Shown here piece by piece: positions 1 through 5,865 of a stretch of DNA of 5,908 nucleotides. Origin of the DNA: Actinomycetes bacterium (lineage in GTDB: Bacteria > Actinomycetota > Acidimicrobiia > Spongiisociales > UBA5794). A program made the translations under genes and the position numbers. The notes under the pieces are model-generated. The model made no database searches. It saw only the letters and a list, made by a program, of their open reading frames with translations, and was not told the DNA's origin. Position 1 is the stretch's first letter. Each line of letters opens with the position of its first letter. Where the stretch lies: NCBI GenBank assembly GCA_023336765.1, contig JAMBLL010000135.1:1-5908 (forward strand), read 5' to 3'.

Positions 1-167
1 CTTCTTGCGACAACGGGCAGCAGAATCGAGGCCGTCGCACTTACGGCAGCCATGACGATGAAGATGACACCAAGCTCGATACGGTCCGAACCTGACGGCT
101 GCATCGTCACCTGGAACAGCGCAAGACCCGCCAGAACGGCAGCTACGAACGCGAGAAACGCCCTCAT
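1..167 (-). CDS. Probable sensor histidine kinase, N-terminal part only (cut by the window edge)
   Basis: Reading the minus strand from the ATG at 167-165 gives 55 complete codons with no stop before the window ends. The peptide starts MRAFLAFVAAVLAGLALF and has two hydrophobic stretches, about residues 3-20 and 33-53, separated by a short polar loop (QPSGSDRIE), and then Ala-Arg at the edge. This is the usual N-terminus of a two-pass membrane sensor kinase, where a HAMP or dimerisation domain would follow. No kinase motif is inside the window, so the assignment rests on position: its ATG overlaps the TGA of the response regulator gene (ATGA), a typical translational coupling of regulator and cognate kinase. 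It could instead be another small membrane protein of the operon. The membrane character is seen directly; the kinase identity is inferred. Confidence 0.6.
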   Translation of the reverse strand, partial: MRAFLAFVAAVLAGLALFQVTMQPSGSDRIELGVIFIVMAAVSATASILLPVVAR

Positions 168-865
168 GGCTCGAACCGATATCCCCTGCCCCAGACAGTG
201 AGGATGATCTGGGGGTCATCAGCGTTCTCCTCGATCTTCTGGCGCAATCGCCTGATGTGAACCGTCACGGTTGAGGGATCCTGCCACTCAGAACTCGATC
301 CCCATACATGCTCGAGAATCTGTCCCCTGGTGAAGACCTGCCGCGGCGAAGAGGCGAGGTACAAGAGCAGATCGAACTCCATCGGCGGCATGTCCACCTT
401 CTCACTTCCACAGAAGACCTCTCTTGTACGCCCGTCGATCCTGATGTCGCCGAAGTCAAGTACTTCGGCTGACGGCTGTGCGGGCGCGGACCGGCGCAGG
501 ACGGACCGTACACGTGCGGCGAGTTCGCGGGGAGAGAACGGTTTCACCACATAGTCATCTGCACCCAACTCAAGCCCAAGAACCCGGTCGACCTCATCGG
601 CGCGGGCTGTCAACAGGATCACGGGCACCTGCGTGTGTTTTCTTAGCTCAGCGAGCACCGTGTAGCCATCGAGTTTGGGCAGCATTACGTCGAGAATGAT
701 CAGATCTGGTGCGTACGTGTCAACACACTCGAGGGCTCTTTTGCCATCGATCGCCTCGATCGTCGTGAACCCTTCTCGTTCGAGGTACGCACAGACAACC
801 TCGCGCACCATCGACTCGTCGTCAACGACGAGAACACTGCGCTTGAGCTTGGTCGCTTGCTCCAT
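164..865 (-). CDS. OmpR/PhoB-family two-component response regulator
   Basis: The 233-aa product is a full-length DNA-binding response regulator acting in the cytoplasm. An N-terminal receiver domain (about residues 10-122) has the acidic pair D15-D16, the phospho-acceptor D59 in LIILDVMLPKLDGY, the switch T86 in ILLTARAD and the invariant K108 in YVVKPFSPREL. A C-terminal winged helix (about 135-233) has the OmpR hallmarks MEFDLLLYLA, the recognition-helix segment STVTVHIRRLRQKIE and a terminal WGRGYRFEP wing. A phosphorylated dimer would bind direct repeats in target promoters. The ATG at 865-863 fits the family's start, with no Shine-Dalgarno sequence in front (ACAGCC). A -10-like TACGAT ends only 7 bp upstream of the ATG, so a nearly leaderless mRNA is possible. 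The stop overlaps the start of the putative kinase gene. All catalytic residues are intact; the stimulus and regulon cannot be read from the sequence, and I do not assign a named regulator such as MtrA or RegX3. Confidence 0.95.
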   Translation of the reverse strand: MEQATKLKRSVLVVDDESMVREVVCAYLEREGFTTIEAIDGKRALECVDTYAPDLIILDVMLPKLDGYTVLAELRKHTQVPVILLTARADEVDRVLGLELGADDYVVKPFSPRELAARVRSVLRRSAPAQPSAEVLDFGDIRIDGRTREVFCGSEKVDMPPMEFDLLLYLASSPRQVFTRGQILEHVWGSSSEWQDPSTVTVHIRRLRQKIEENADDPQIILTVWGRGYRFEP

Positions 866-872
866 GGCTGTA

Positions 873-878
873 ATCGTA
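873..878 (-). promoter_or_regulatory. Possible -10 element (TACGAT) of the response regulator operon
   Basis: On the minus strand TACGAT matches the TATAAT consensus at 4 of 6 positions. It ends 7 bp before the ATG at 865, so transcription would begin at or within a base or two of the start codon, which would make the transcript effectively leaderless. No good -35 hexamer is present at 16-18 bp, which would fit an activator-dependent promoter using the TGTTCA repeat upstream. Weak evidence from one short motif. Confidence 0.25.
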
Positions 879-903
879 CGTCGAACAGAAGCCGGTTGCG
901 CCG

Positions 904-920
904 TGTTCAGCCTTTGTTCA
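904..920. promoter_or_regulatory. Candidate OmpR-family operator: TGTTCA direct repeat, 11-bp period
   Basis: Two identical TGTTCA hexamers at 904-909 and 915-920 are separated by 5 bp (GCCTT), so they repeat every 11 bp on one face of the helix. PhoB/OmpR-type winged-helix dimers generally bind tandem half-sites with about this spacing. The site lies 39-55 bp upstream of the response regulator ATG, just upstream of where a -35 element would fall for that gene, and 142-158 bp upstream of the ppdK start. Autoregulation is therefore the simplest reading. The repeat is seen; the binding is inferred. Confidence 0.4.
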
Positions 921-1002
921 CCTCACACCCAGGTTCGGACGTGCCTGTCGGATCGCTCCAGACCCACACACGCAGGCTATTCCATAGACGGTCACTCAGG
1001 AT

Positions 1003-1008
1003 TATACT
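1003..1008 (+). promoter_or_regulatory. Possible -10 element (TATACT) of the ppdK promoter
   Basis: TATACT matches the -10 consensus at 5 of 6 positions in a locally AT-rich patch of an otherwise GC-rich intergenic region. It lies 54 bp before the ppdK start, predicting a transcription start near 1014-1016 and a 5' leader of about 47 nt. The hexamer 17 bp upstream (TTCCAT, 980-985) is a poor -35, so the promoter would be weak or need an activator. Confidence 0.4.
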
Positions 1009-1052
1009 CGCGTGGTACATGGGTCGCCACCCGGCGGCCTCCAGAGAAAACT

Positions 1053-1057
1053 GAGGA
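1053..1057 (+). promoter_or_regulatory. Ribosome binding site of ppdK (GAGGA)
   Basis: GAGGA at 1053-1057 is separated by 4 nt (AGCC) from the ATG at 1062. The reading frame stays open far upstream, back to 675, so this site decides the start. It marks 1062 as the true initiation codon and agrees with where homology to the dikinase family begins. Confidence 0.7.
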
Positions 1058-1061
1058 AGCC

Positions 1062-3788
1062 ATGTCCGAGAAATGGGTCTACGCGTTCGACGAACTCAAC
1101 GAAGCCAACACATTCTGTGGTGATGAGTGGGACGAGGTGCGCGGGCTGCTTGGAGGGAAGGGGGCGAACCTCGCCGACATGACACGCCTCGGTGTCGCCG
1201 TTCCTCCAGGATTCACGATCACATCCATGGCATGCAACGCGTACCTCGACAGCAAGGAGGGGCTACCGCCTGACGTACTCGCACAGATCGACGAAGCCCT
1301 TGCAGACATCGAGAATACGGCTGGCAAGTCGTTCGGCGACCCATCCAATCCTCTTCTCGTTTCCTGCCGCAGTGGAGCCAAGTTCTCCATGCCTGGCATG
1401 ATGGACACGGTTCTCAACATCGGGATGAACGACGCCGTGGTGGAAGGCATGACGCAACTCTTCGACGACAAGCGATTCGTTCTTGACTCATACCGCAGGC
1501 TTATTCAGATGTTCGCCACAGTCGTGATGGGCGTGAGAGAACAACCCTTCGAAGACATTCTCAGCGAGTACCGGGCCCGTCGAGAAGTCCCGAACGACAG
1601 TGGACTTCTCGTTGAGGACCTCGAAGAGATCGTCGAGAAGTTCAAGGCGATCGTTGCCAGATTCGCAGGACGCTCGTTCCCTGAAGATCCGACCGAACAA
1701 CTCACGATGGCGGTCGAGGCCGTATTCAGGTCCTGGGACGGCAAACGAGCCAACGACTACCGCAGGGCCGCAGGGATCCCGAACGATCTGGGGACAGCGG
1801 TCAACGTACAGACGATGGTCTTCGGCAACATGGGGATGGACTCTGCAACCGGAGTTGCAGTATCGCGAAGTGCCACGACTGGAGAGAACCAACTCGAAGG
1901 TGATTTCCTCGTGAACGCCCAGGGGGAGGATGTCGTCGCCGGTACCAGGCAGACGAGCGGCATCGATGAACTCGGTGTGGTCATGCCAGAACTCTTCACC
2001 GAGCTCCAGACATATGCGGACCTCCTCGAACGTCACTACACGGACATGCAGGACATCGAGTTCACCATCGAGAACGGCAAGCTGTGGCTTCTCCAAACCC
2101 GTGACGGAAAGAGGACGGCCCAGGCTGCAGTCAGGATCGCCGTGGACCTCGTTGCAGACGGCATCATCTCGCAAGAGACAGCACTGATGCGGGTGACGCC
2201 AGAGCAGGTCGAGTTCTTCCTCCATCCCCAGTTCGAGTCCCAGGCGAAACTCACCGCTACGAGCGAAGGCCTCCTCCTGACAACAGGCCTCAATGTGTCT
2301 CCAGGTGCTGCGGTCGGGATCATCGCTCTCGACGCCAACCTCGCCGAAAGCTGGTCGCAGGACCGTGAGGAATCAGTGATCCTGGTCAGGCCAGAAACCA
2401 AGCCCGACGACGTTCACGGGATGCTCGCGTCGGCTGGCGTCCTCACATCGAGCGGTGGTCGAACAAGCCACGCTGCCCTGGTGGCTCGCCAGTTCGGCAA
2501 GCCCGCGGTGGTGGGTGCCGCCGAGATCGCTGTGGATCTCAATGCACGCCAGATAACCGTCGGTCAGATGACCATCGAAGAGGGGGACTGGATCTCCATC
2601 GATGGCACGACAGGTGAGGTGTTCGCTGGCAAGATCGCTACCCGAGTCCCCGATATCGACGACATGTGGCTGATGACACTTCTCGAATGGGCTGACGGGG
2701 TACGCAGACTCGATGTTTGGGCGAATGCGGACTATCCCGAAGATGCAGAGCGAGCAGTGAAACTTGGAGCGAACGGGATCGGGCTGTGTCGTACCGAGCA
2801 CATGTTCTTCAACCCGGCCCGCCTGCCCATCATGCAGGACATGATCATGGCAACGAACCCTGTCAGGCGACGTGAAGCTCTCGAACAATTGCTGCCACTC
2901 CAACGCATGGATTTCGCAGGGTTGTTCAGGGCGATGACCGGCAAGCCTGTCATCATCCGACTCCTCGACCCGCCGCTCCACGAGTTCCTCCCGAACTACG
3001 ACAAGCTCTCCCATGATGTAACGGACCGCAAGATCCGCCTCACGGCAGCGACCACGCTCGAAGAGGTCGATTCCCTGTTGCGCGAGATCGAGGACACCGA
3101 GAAGATCATGGAACGCATCGAGTCGCTCCACGAGTCGAATCCGATGCTCGGATTGAGAGGTGTACGCCTTGGAATTCTGTTCCCCGACCTTCCACGTATG
3201 CAGATCAGAGCGATCTTTGAGGCCATGATCGAGGTGAACAACGAGGGCGTTGAAGCCAACCCTGGCATCATGATCCCGCTCTCAAGCGATGCAGCCGAAC
3301 TCCAACCCCTCAAAGAAGTCGCTGCCGAGATCGCCGCCGAATTGGGCGAACTCCATGGAATCGACATTGAGTACGAATTCGGCACCATGATCGAAACCCC
3401 ACGCGCAGCGATCACTGCTGGCGAGCTAGCGGAGACCGCCGAGTTCTTCTCGTTCGGCACAAATGACCTGACTCAGATGACCTTCGGAATCAGCAGGGAC
3501 GACGCGGAGAAGAACTTCCTGCTCGAGTATCTGCGAATGGGGGTCCTCAGAACGAATCCGTTCGACACGCTCGATGCTCGCGGCGTCGGTACTCTGATCA
3601 AGGGTGCCGTTGACGCTGGGCGTCGTACCCGTCCTGGAATTCACGTCGGGATATGTGGCGAACATGGAGGAGATCCTGCATCGATAGCCCTCGTCGACTC
3701 GATGGGACTCGATTATGTGAGTTGTTCACCGTTGCGTGTGCCGGTCGCCCGCCTCGCTGCGGCTCAGTCAGCCCTGTCGAATCCTTAG
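1062..3788 (+). CDS. ppdK: Pyruvate, phosphate dikinase
   Basis: This 908-aa cytoplasmic enzyme reversibly converts ATP + pyruvate + phosphate to AMP + PEP + PPi. It can supply PEP for gluconeogenesis or run as a PPi-using glycolytic step. The N-terminal ATP-grasp part (about 20-350) has GGKGANL (K33), SCRSGAKFSMPGMMDT (R103), VNAQGEDVVAG and D331/E333/Q345 in DIEFTIENGKLWLLQTR. The central swivelling domain carries the phospho-histidine H470 in GGRTSHAALVAR, with T468 at the site phosphorylated by regulatory proteins in other dikinases. The C-terminal PEP/pyruvate barrel has LCRTEHMFF (R577), RLLDPPLHEF (R633), GTMIETPRA (E778), FSFGTNDLTQMTFG (N801, D802) and the acid/base C865 in GICGEHGGDP. 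Residue roles are transferred from the Clostridium symbiosum enzyme by motif. Length is slightly above the usual 870-900, partly from a short N-terminal extension. The start is set by GAGGA at 1053. Two normally strict motifs diverge: GVAVSRSATTGE (264-275) and the R467/Q478-F479 neighbours of the phospho-histidine loop. No regulatory kinase/phosphatase gene is adjacent. Confidence 0.97.
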   Translation: MSEKWVYAFDELNEANTFCGDEWDEVRGLLGGKGANLADMTRLGVAVPPGFTITSMACNAYLDSKEGLPPDVLAQIDEALADIENTAGKSFGDPSNPLLVSCRSGAKFSMPGMMDTVLNIGMNDAVVEGMTQLFDDKRFVLDSYRRLIQMFATVVMGVREQPFEDILSEYRARREVPNDSGLLVEDLEEIVEKFKAIVARFAGRSFPEDPTEQLTMAVEAVFRSWDGKRANDYRRAAGIPNDLGTAVNVQTMVFGNMGMDSATGVAVSRSATTGENQLEGDFLVNAQGEDVVAGTRQTSGIDELGVVMPELFTELQTYADLLERHYTDMQDIEFTIENGKLWLLQTRDGKRTAQAAVRIAVDLVADGIISQETALMRVTPEQVEFFLHPQFESQAKLTATSEGLLLTTGLNVSPGAAVGIIALDANLAESWSQDREESVILVRPETKPDDVHGMLASAGVLTSSGGRTSHAALVARQFGKPAVVGAAEIAVDLNARQITVGQMTIEEGDWISIDGTTGEVFAGKIATRVPDIDDMWLMTLLEWADGVRRLDVWANADYPEDAERAVKLGANGIGLCRTEHMFFNPARLPIMQDMIMATNPVRRREALEQLLPLQRMDFAGLFRAMTGKPVIIRLLDPPLHEFLPNYDKLSHDVTDRKIRLTAATTLEEVDSLLREIEDTEKIMERIESLHESNPMLGLRGVRLGILFPDLPRMQIRAIFEAMIEVNNEGVEANPGIMIPLSSDAAELQPLKEVAAEIAAELGELHGIDIEYEFGTMIETPRAAITAGELAETAEFFSFGTNDLTQMTFGISRDDAEKNFLLEYLRMGVLRTNPFDTLDARGVGTLIKGAVDAGRRTRPGIHVGICGEHGGDPASIALVDSMGLDYVSCSPLRVPVARLAAAQSALSNP

Positions 3789-3794
3789 GCTTCT

Positions 3795-3831
3795 GGCGTC
3801 CAGCAGCGCATGTCTTGCGCTGCTGGACGCC
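3795..3831. terminator. Perfect 16-bp hairpin between convergent ppdK and nnrE (probable bidirectional terminator)
   Basis: GGCGTCCAGCAGCGCA (3795-3810) is followed by a 5-nt loop TGTCT and its exact reverse complement at 3816-3831. The stem begins 7 bp after the ppdK stop and ends 20 bp before the end of nnrE, so it could end both transcripts. No T-run follows on either strand, so it is not a textbook intrinsic terminator; such U-less hairpins are common after genes in high-GC bacteria and may act with Rho or as a 3'-end stabiliser. Confidence 0.7.
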
Positions 3832-3850
3832 GAACCTGAGAGATCGGCTC

Positions 3851-4591
3851 CTAGCGTCGCAAGTGGACGATGTCCGAGGTACTGAATAGATCACCAACTT
3901 CAAGTCCGAATGAGGCGCGGTACAGCGACGCGGGAACCCCTATGTCAACAAGGTAGAGATCGCCGACGTTCCCACTCGAGCGCGACGAGACCAGACCCGA
4001 CTTGGGAAGCGCGAGCGTGAGCGTCGCATCCGCAATGACTGCAAGCTCGAAAGGTTCGCCAGATGTTGAGTCCACACCCGAGGGAACGTCAAGGGACACA
4101 ACGAGCGCGTCCGATTCATCGGCCCAGCGGATGAGTTCGGCGACACGACCGCGAGGCGCTCCAGCAAGGCTGTAGCCAACAAGACAGTCGAGCACGACCA
4201 CAGACTCTCCATCGTGAGAGGAAGGAGAACCAACGGCTTCGACGACAACACCAAGGCTCACGAGCGTGTGCAACTGGTGTGCAATGACGCCCCTGTACTG
4301 ATCCGCAGGCTTCGAGAGAACTACGGACACAGGCACATCCCATCCGGCAAGTCTCCTGGCCGCAACGAGTCCGCCTCCACCGTTTCCGCCTGAGCCAGCC
4401 AGAACCACCACCCGAACAGCTCGCTCGTGGTTGATGTATGTCTCCATCGTGAACCTGGCGAGATTCCTGCCAGCGTTCTCCATCATCTGGATGAGACTGA
4501 TACCGAGATCATCGATCATCACCCTGTCGACTTCGATCATCTGGTCCTTCGAGATCGTGGGGACGGAAGCGAGCGGTCGGGCGGGGAACAT
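3851..4591 (-). CDS. nnrE: Stand-alone NAD(P)H-hydrate epimerase (YjeF N-terminal domain family)
   Basis: The 246-aa product matches the YjeF_N fold, which interconverts the R and S epimers of hydrated NAD(P)H so that a separate dehydratase can restore NAD(P)H. Seen in order, from the ATG at 4591: MIEVDRVMIDDLGISLIQMMENAGR (18-42), a glycine-rich loop GSGGNGGGG (66-74) followed by LVAARRL, DCLVGYSLAGAPRG (from D135), SLDVPSGVDSTSGE (D168) and ADATLTLALPKSG. The common loop form is GNNGGDG; here one Asn and the Asp are replaced by Gly, suggesting a divergent subfamily. The C-terminal dehydratase domain found in fused YjeF proteins is absent and no nnrD is in view. A GTG at 4615 would add 8 residues but lies inside the repeat array; 4591 is preferred, though no clear Shine-Dalgarno sequence precedes it. 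The gene is downstream of rsgA on the same strand and converges with ppdK. Confidence 0.88.
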   Translation of the reverse strand: MFPARPLASVPTISKDQMIEVDRVMIDDLGISLIQMMENAGRNLARFTMETYINHERAVRVVVLAGSGGNGGGGLVAARRLAGWDVPVSVVLSKPADQYRGVIAHQLHTLVSLGVVVEAVGSPSSHDGESVVVLDCLVGYSLAGAPRGRVAELIRWADESDALVVSLDVPSGVDSTSGEPFELAVIADATLTLALPKSGLVSSRSSGNVGDLYLVDIGVPASLYRASFGLEVGDLFSTSDIVHLRR

Positions 4592-4607
4592 GGGGAGAGG
4601 GTACCCA

Positions 4608-4845
4608 GAGAACACAGAACACAGAACAGAGACGGATGACGGATGACGGAAAGAGTTGACAGTTCACAGTCGGAGAACGGATGACGGATAACGGAGAACG
4701 GAAAGGGTCGACAGTTCACAGTCGGAAAACGGAGAACGGAGAACGGAAGACCGATGACCGATGACCGATGACCGATGACGGAAAGAGTTCACAGCTCACA
4801 GCTCACAGTTCACAGTCGGAGAACGGAAAACGGAGAACGGGAAAA
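4608..4845. repeat. Heptanucleotide repeat array filling the rsgA-nnrE intergenic space
   Basis: About 238 bp are built almost wholly of 7-bp units. Plus-strand classes are AGAACAC (three near-copies, 4609-4629); CGGANRA variants such as CGGATGA, CGGAGAA, CGGATAA and CGGAAAA (4633-4653, 4671-4705, 4723-4750, 4817-4844); CCGATGA four times in a row (4751-4778); and TTCACAG/CTCACAG/TTGACAG units. CGG blocks alternate with a linker that reads GGAAAGAG, then one or more YTSACAG-type heptads, then T before the next CGG. From CGG to CGG the linker measures 24 bp at 4647 and 4699 and 38 bp at 4779, exactly two heptads more. The array starts at the base next to the rsgA stop codon and ends about 16 bp before the nnrE ATG. 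It resembles the short tandemly repeated repetitive (STRR) heptamers known from cyanobacteria in period only; the unit sequences differ. No coding capacity is credible here. Confidence 0.93.
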
Positions 4846-5865
4846 TTACACGATTCCGTCGCGCTGGTCGCGTGCACGTTGGGCTGCTGCCGCCTCTTTG
4901 CGGGCCGCTGACTGACGATCCCTATCGGCAACGCGAGTTGCCGCGCTGTTCTGCTCATCGACGAAGTGGAGATACGCGCTCCAGCGATCATCCGTGATCT
5001 CGCCTGTTTCCACGGCGGCCCGGACGCGGCAGCCGGGCTCTGATACGTGCGAACAGTCTCTGAAACGGCACTCGAGCGACCACTGTTCAATGTCCGAGAA
5101 CAAGCTCTCGACACCTTCGCCATCTGCATGGAGTCCAAGAGATCGAACTCCGGGGTTATCGATGACAGAGCCACCTCCAGGCAGCAGGTGCAACTCGCGG
5201 GCCGTCGTCGTGTGCCGGCCCTTGGCATCCGTCTCGCGCACTTCTCCGATCCACGCGACCTCCTCGTCCATCAGAGCGTTGACCAGAGACGACTTCCCTG
5301 CGCCTGACTCTCCAATGAATGTTCCGGTCCTTCCGTTCAATGTATCGAAGACCTCGTCGATACCCGACCCATTCTCGACACTGGTCATCACGATGGTGAC
5401 GCCGGGTATCCATGGCTCGACCATCGCGACCAGCGTTCCGGGGTCTTCGACAAGGTCTGTCTTGGAGATGATCACGATCGGAGTGGCACCGATGTCCCCA
5501 GCGAACGCAACGAACCGCATCAACTTCCGTTGCTTCAAGGGCCGGTCGGCACCGAACATGACGAAGACCAGGTCGATGTTCGCACCGATTACCTGGGTCC
5601 CGAATTCGCCGGTATCTCGAACAAGTATGGTCTCTCTATCGAGAAGTGCCGTAACAGTCTCGTTGTCGATAAGCACCCAGTCGCCCACGGCGAGCGGCGT
5701 CGAGCGCGAGAAGGTCACGTGCTGGACGAACTCATCGCCCGCAACAAGGACCTTGACGGAGTCATGCCTGACCACTCGGGCCGGGACACCGTGGCGCTCA
5801 CTTGCCAGTTGCTTGGCTGCCCATCGGTCGTTCCAGCCGAGGGCAATGAGGTTCGTTCTTGTCAC
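4846..5865 (-). CDS. rsgA: Ribosome small subunit-dependent GTPase A
   Basis: The 339-aa protein is a circularly permuted GTPase that binds the 30S subunit late in its maturation and checks the decoding centre. An N-terminal OB-fold (about 25-85) includes PARVVRHDSVKVLV and AVGDWVLID. The G motifs come in permuted order: G4 SKTD (134-137), G5-like TSV (161-163), P-loop GESGAGKSS (185-193), G2 RHTTTAREL (217-225) and G3 DNPG (236-239). A zinc site follows, C266, C271, H273 and C279 in CRFRDCSHVSEPGC, then a basic helical tail rich in Ala, Arg and Lys. Length and order are normal for the family; the usual RHTTTHREL has Ala in place of His at 222. The start is GTG at 5865-5863, chosen because ARVVR and the preceding LGW segment fit the family N-terminus; the 43 bp upstream show only a weak GGGA. 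The TAA stop abuts the heptad array, and nnrE lies downstream on the same strand. Confidence 0.96.
   Translation of the reverse strand: MTRTNLIALGWNDRWAAKQLASERHGVPARVVRHDSVKVLVAGDEFVQHVTFSRSTPLAVGDWVLIDNETVTALLDRETILVRDTGEFGTQVIGANIDLVFVMFGADRPLKQRKLMRFVAFAGDIGATPIVIISKTDLVEDPGTLVAMVEPWIPGVTIVMTSVENGSGIDEVFDTLNGRTGTFIGESGAGKSSLVNALMDEEVAWIGEVRETDAKGRHTTTARELHLLPGGGSVIDNPGVRSLGLHADGEGVESLFSDIEQWSLECRFRDCSHVSEPGCRVRAAVETGEITDDRWSAYLHFVDEQNSAATRVADRDRQSAARKEAAAAQRARDQRDGIV

Noticed and set aside
883..908. Inverted GAACA/TGTTC pair in the control region
   Set aside because: Arms of only 5 bp separated by 16 bp are too short to distinguish from chance; the direct TGTTCA repeat is the better candidate site.
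1021..1032. Small hairpin GGGT-CGCC-ACCC in the ppdK leader
   Set aside because: A 4-bp stem is too weak to claim as a regulatory structure.
675..1061. N-terminal extension of the ppdK frame by 129 codons
   Set aside because: The frame is open by chance across the regulator gene and the control region. The ribosome binding site at 1053 and family homology place the start at 1062.
1488..2225. Minus-strand open frame of 245 codons inside ppdK
   Set aside because: It lies wholly antisense to a clear dikinase coding sequence, shows no recognisable domain and is the expected shadow of a GC-rich gene.
2373..3131. Minus-strand open frame of 252 codons inside ppdK
   Set aside because: Also antisense to conserved dikinase motifs; its translation is rich in His, Cys and Arg with no family signature.
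4537..4719. Short minus-strand frame reading through the repeats, with a repetitive Phe/Ser/Val/Ile peptide
   Set aside because: The repetitive peptide is a by-product of the 7-bp units, there is no start context, and it overlaps the nnrE start region.
4608..4845. CRISPR array
   Set aside because: Units are 7 bp without unique spacers, and no cas gene is nearby.
4803..5228. Minus-strand frame of 141 codons overlapping rsgA and the repeat array
   Set aside because: It is out of frame with rsgA, and its C-terminal part is just translated heptads.
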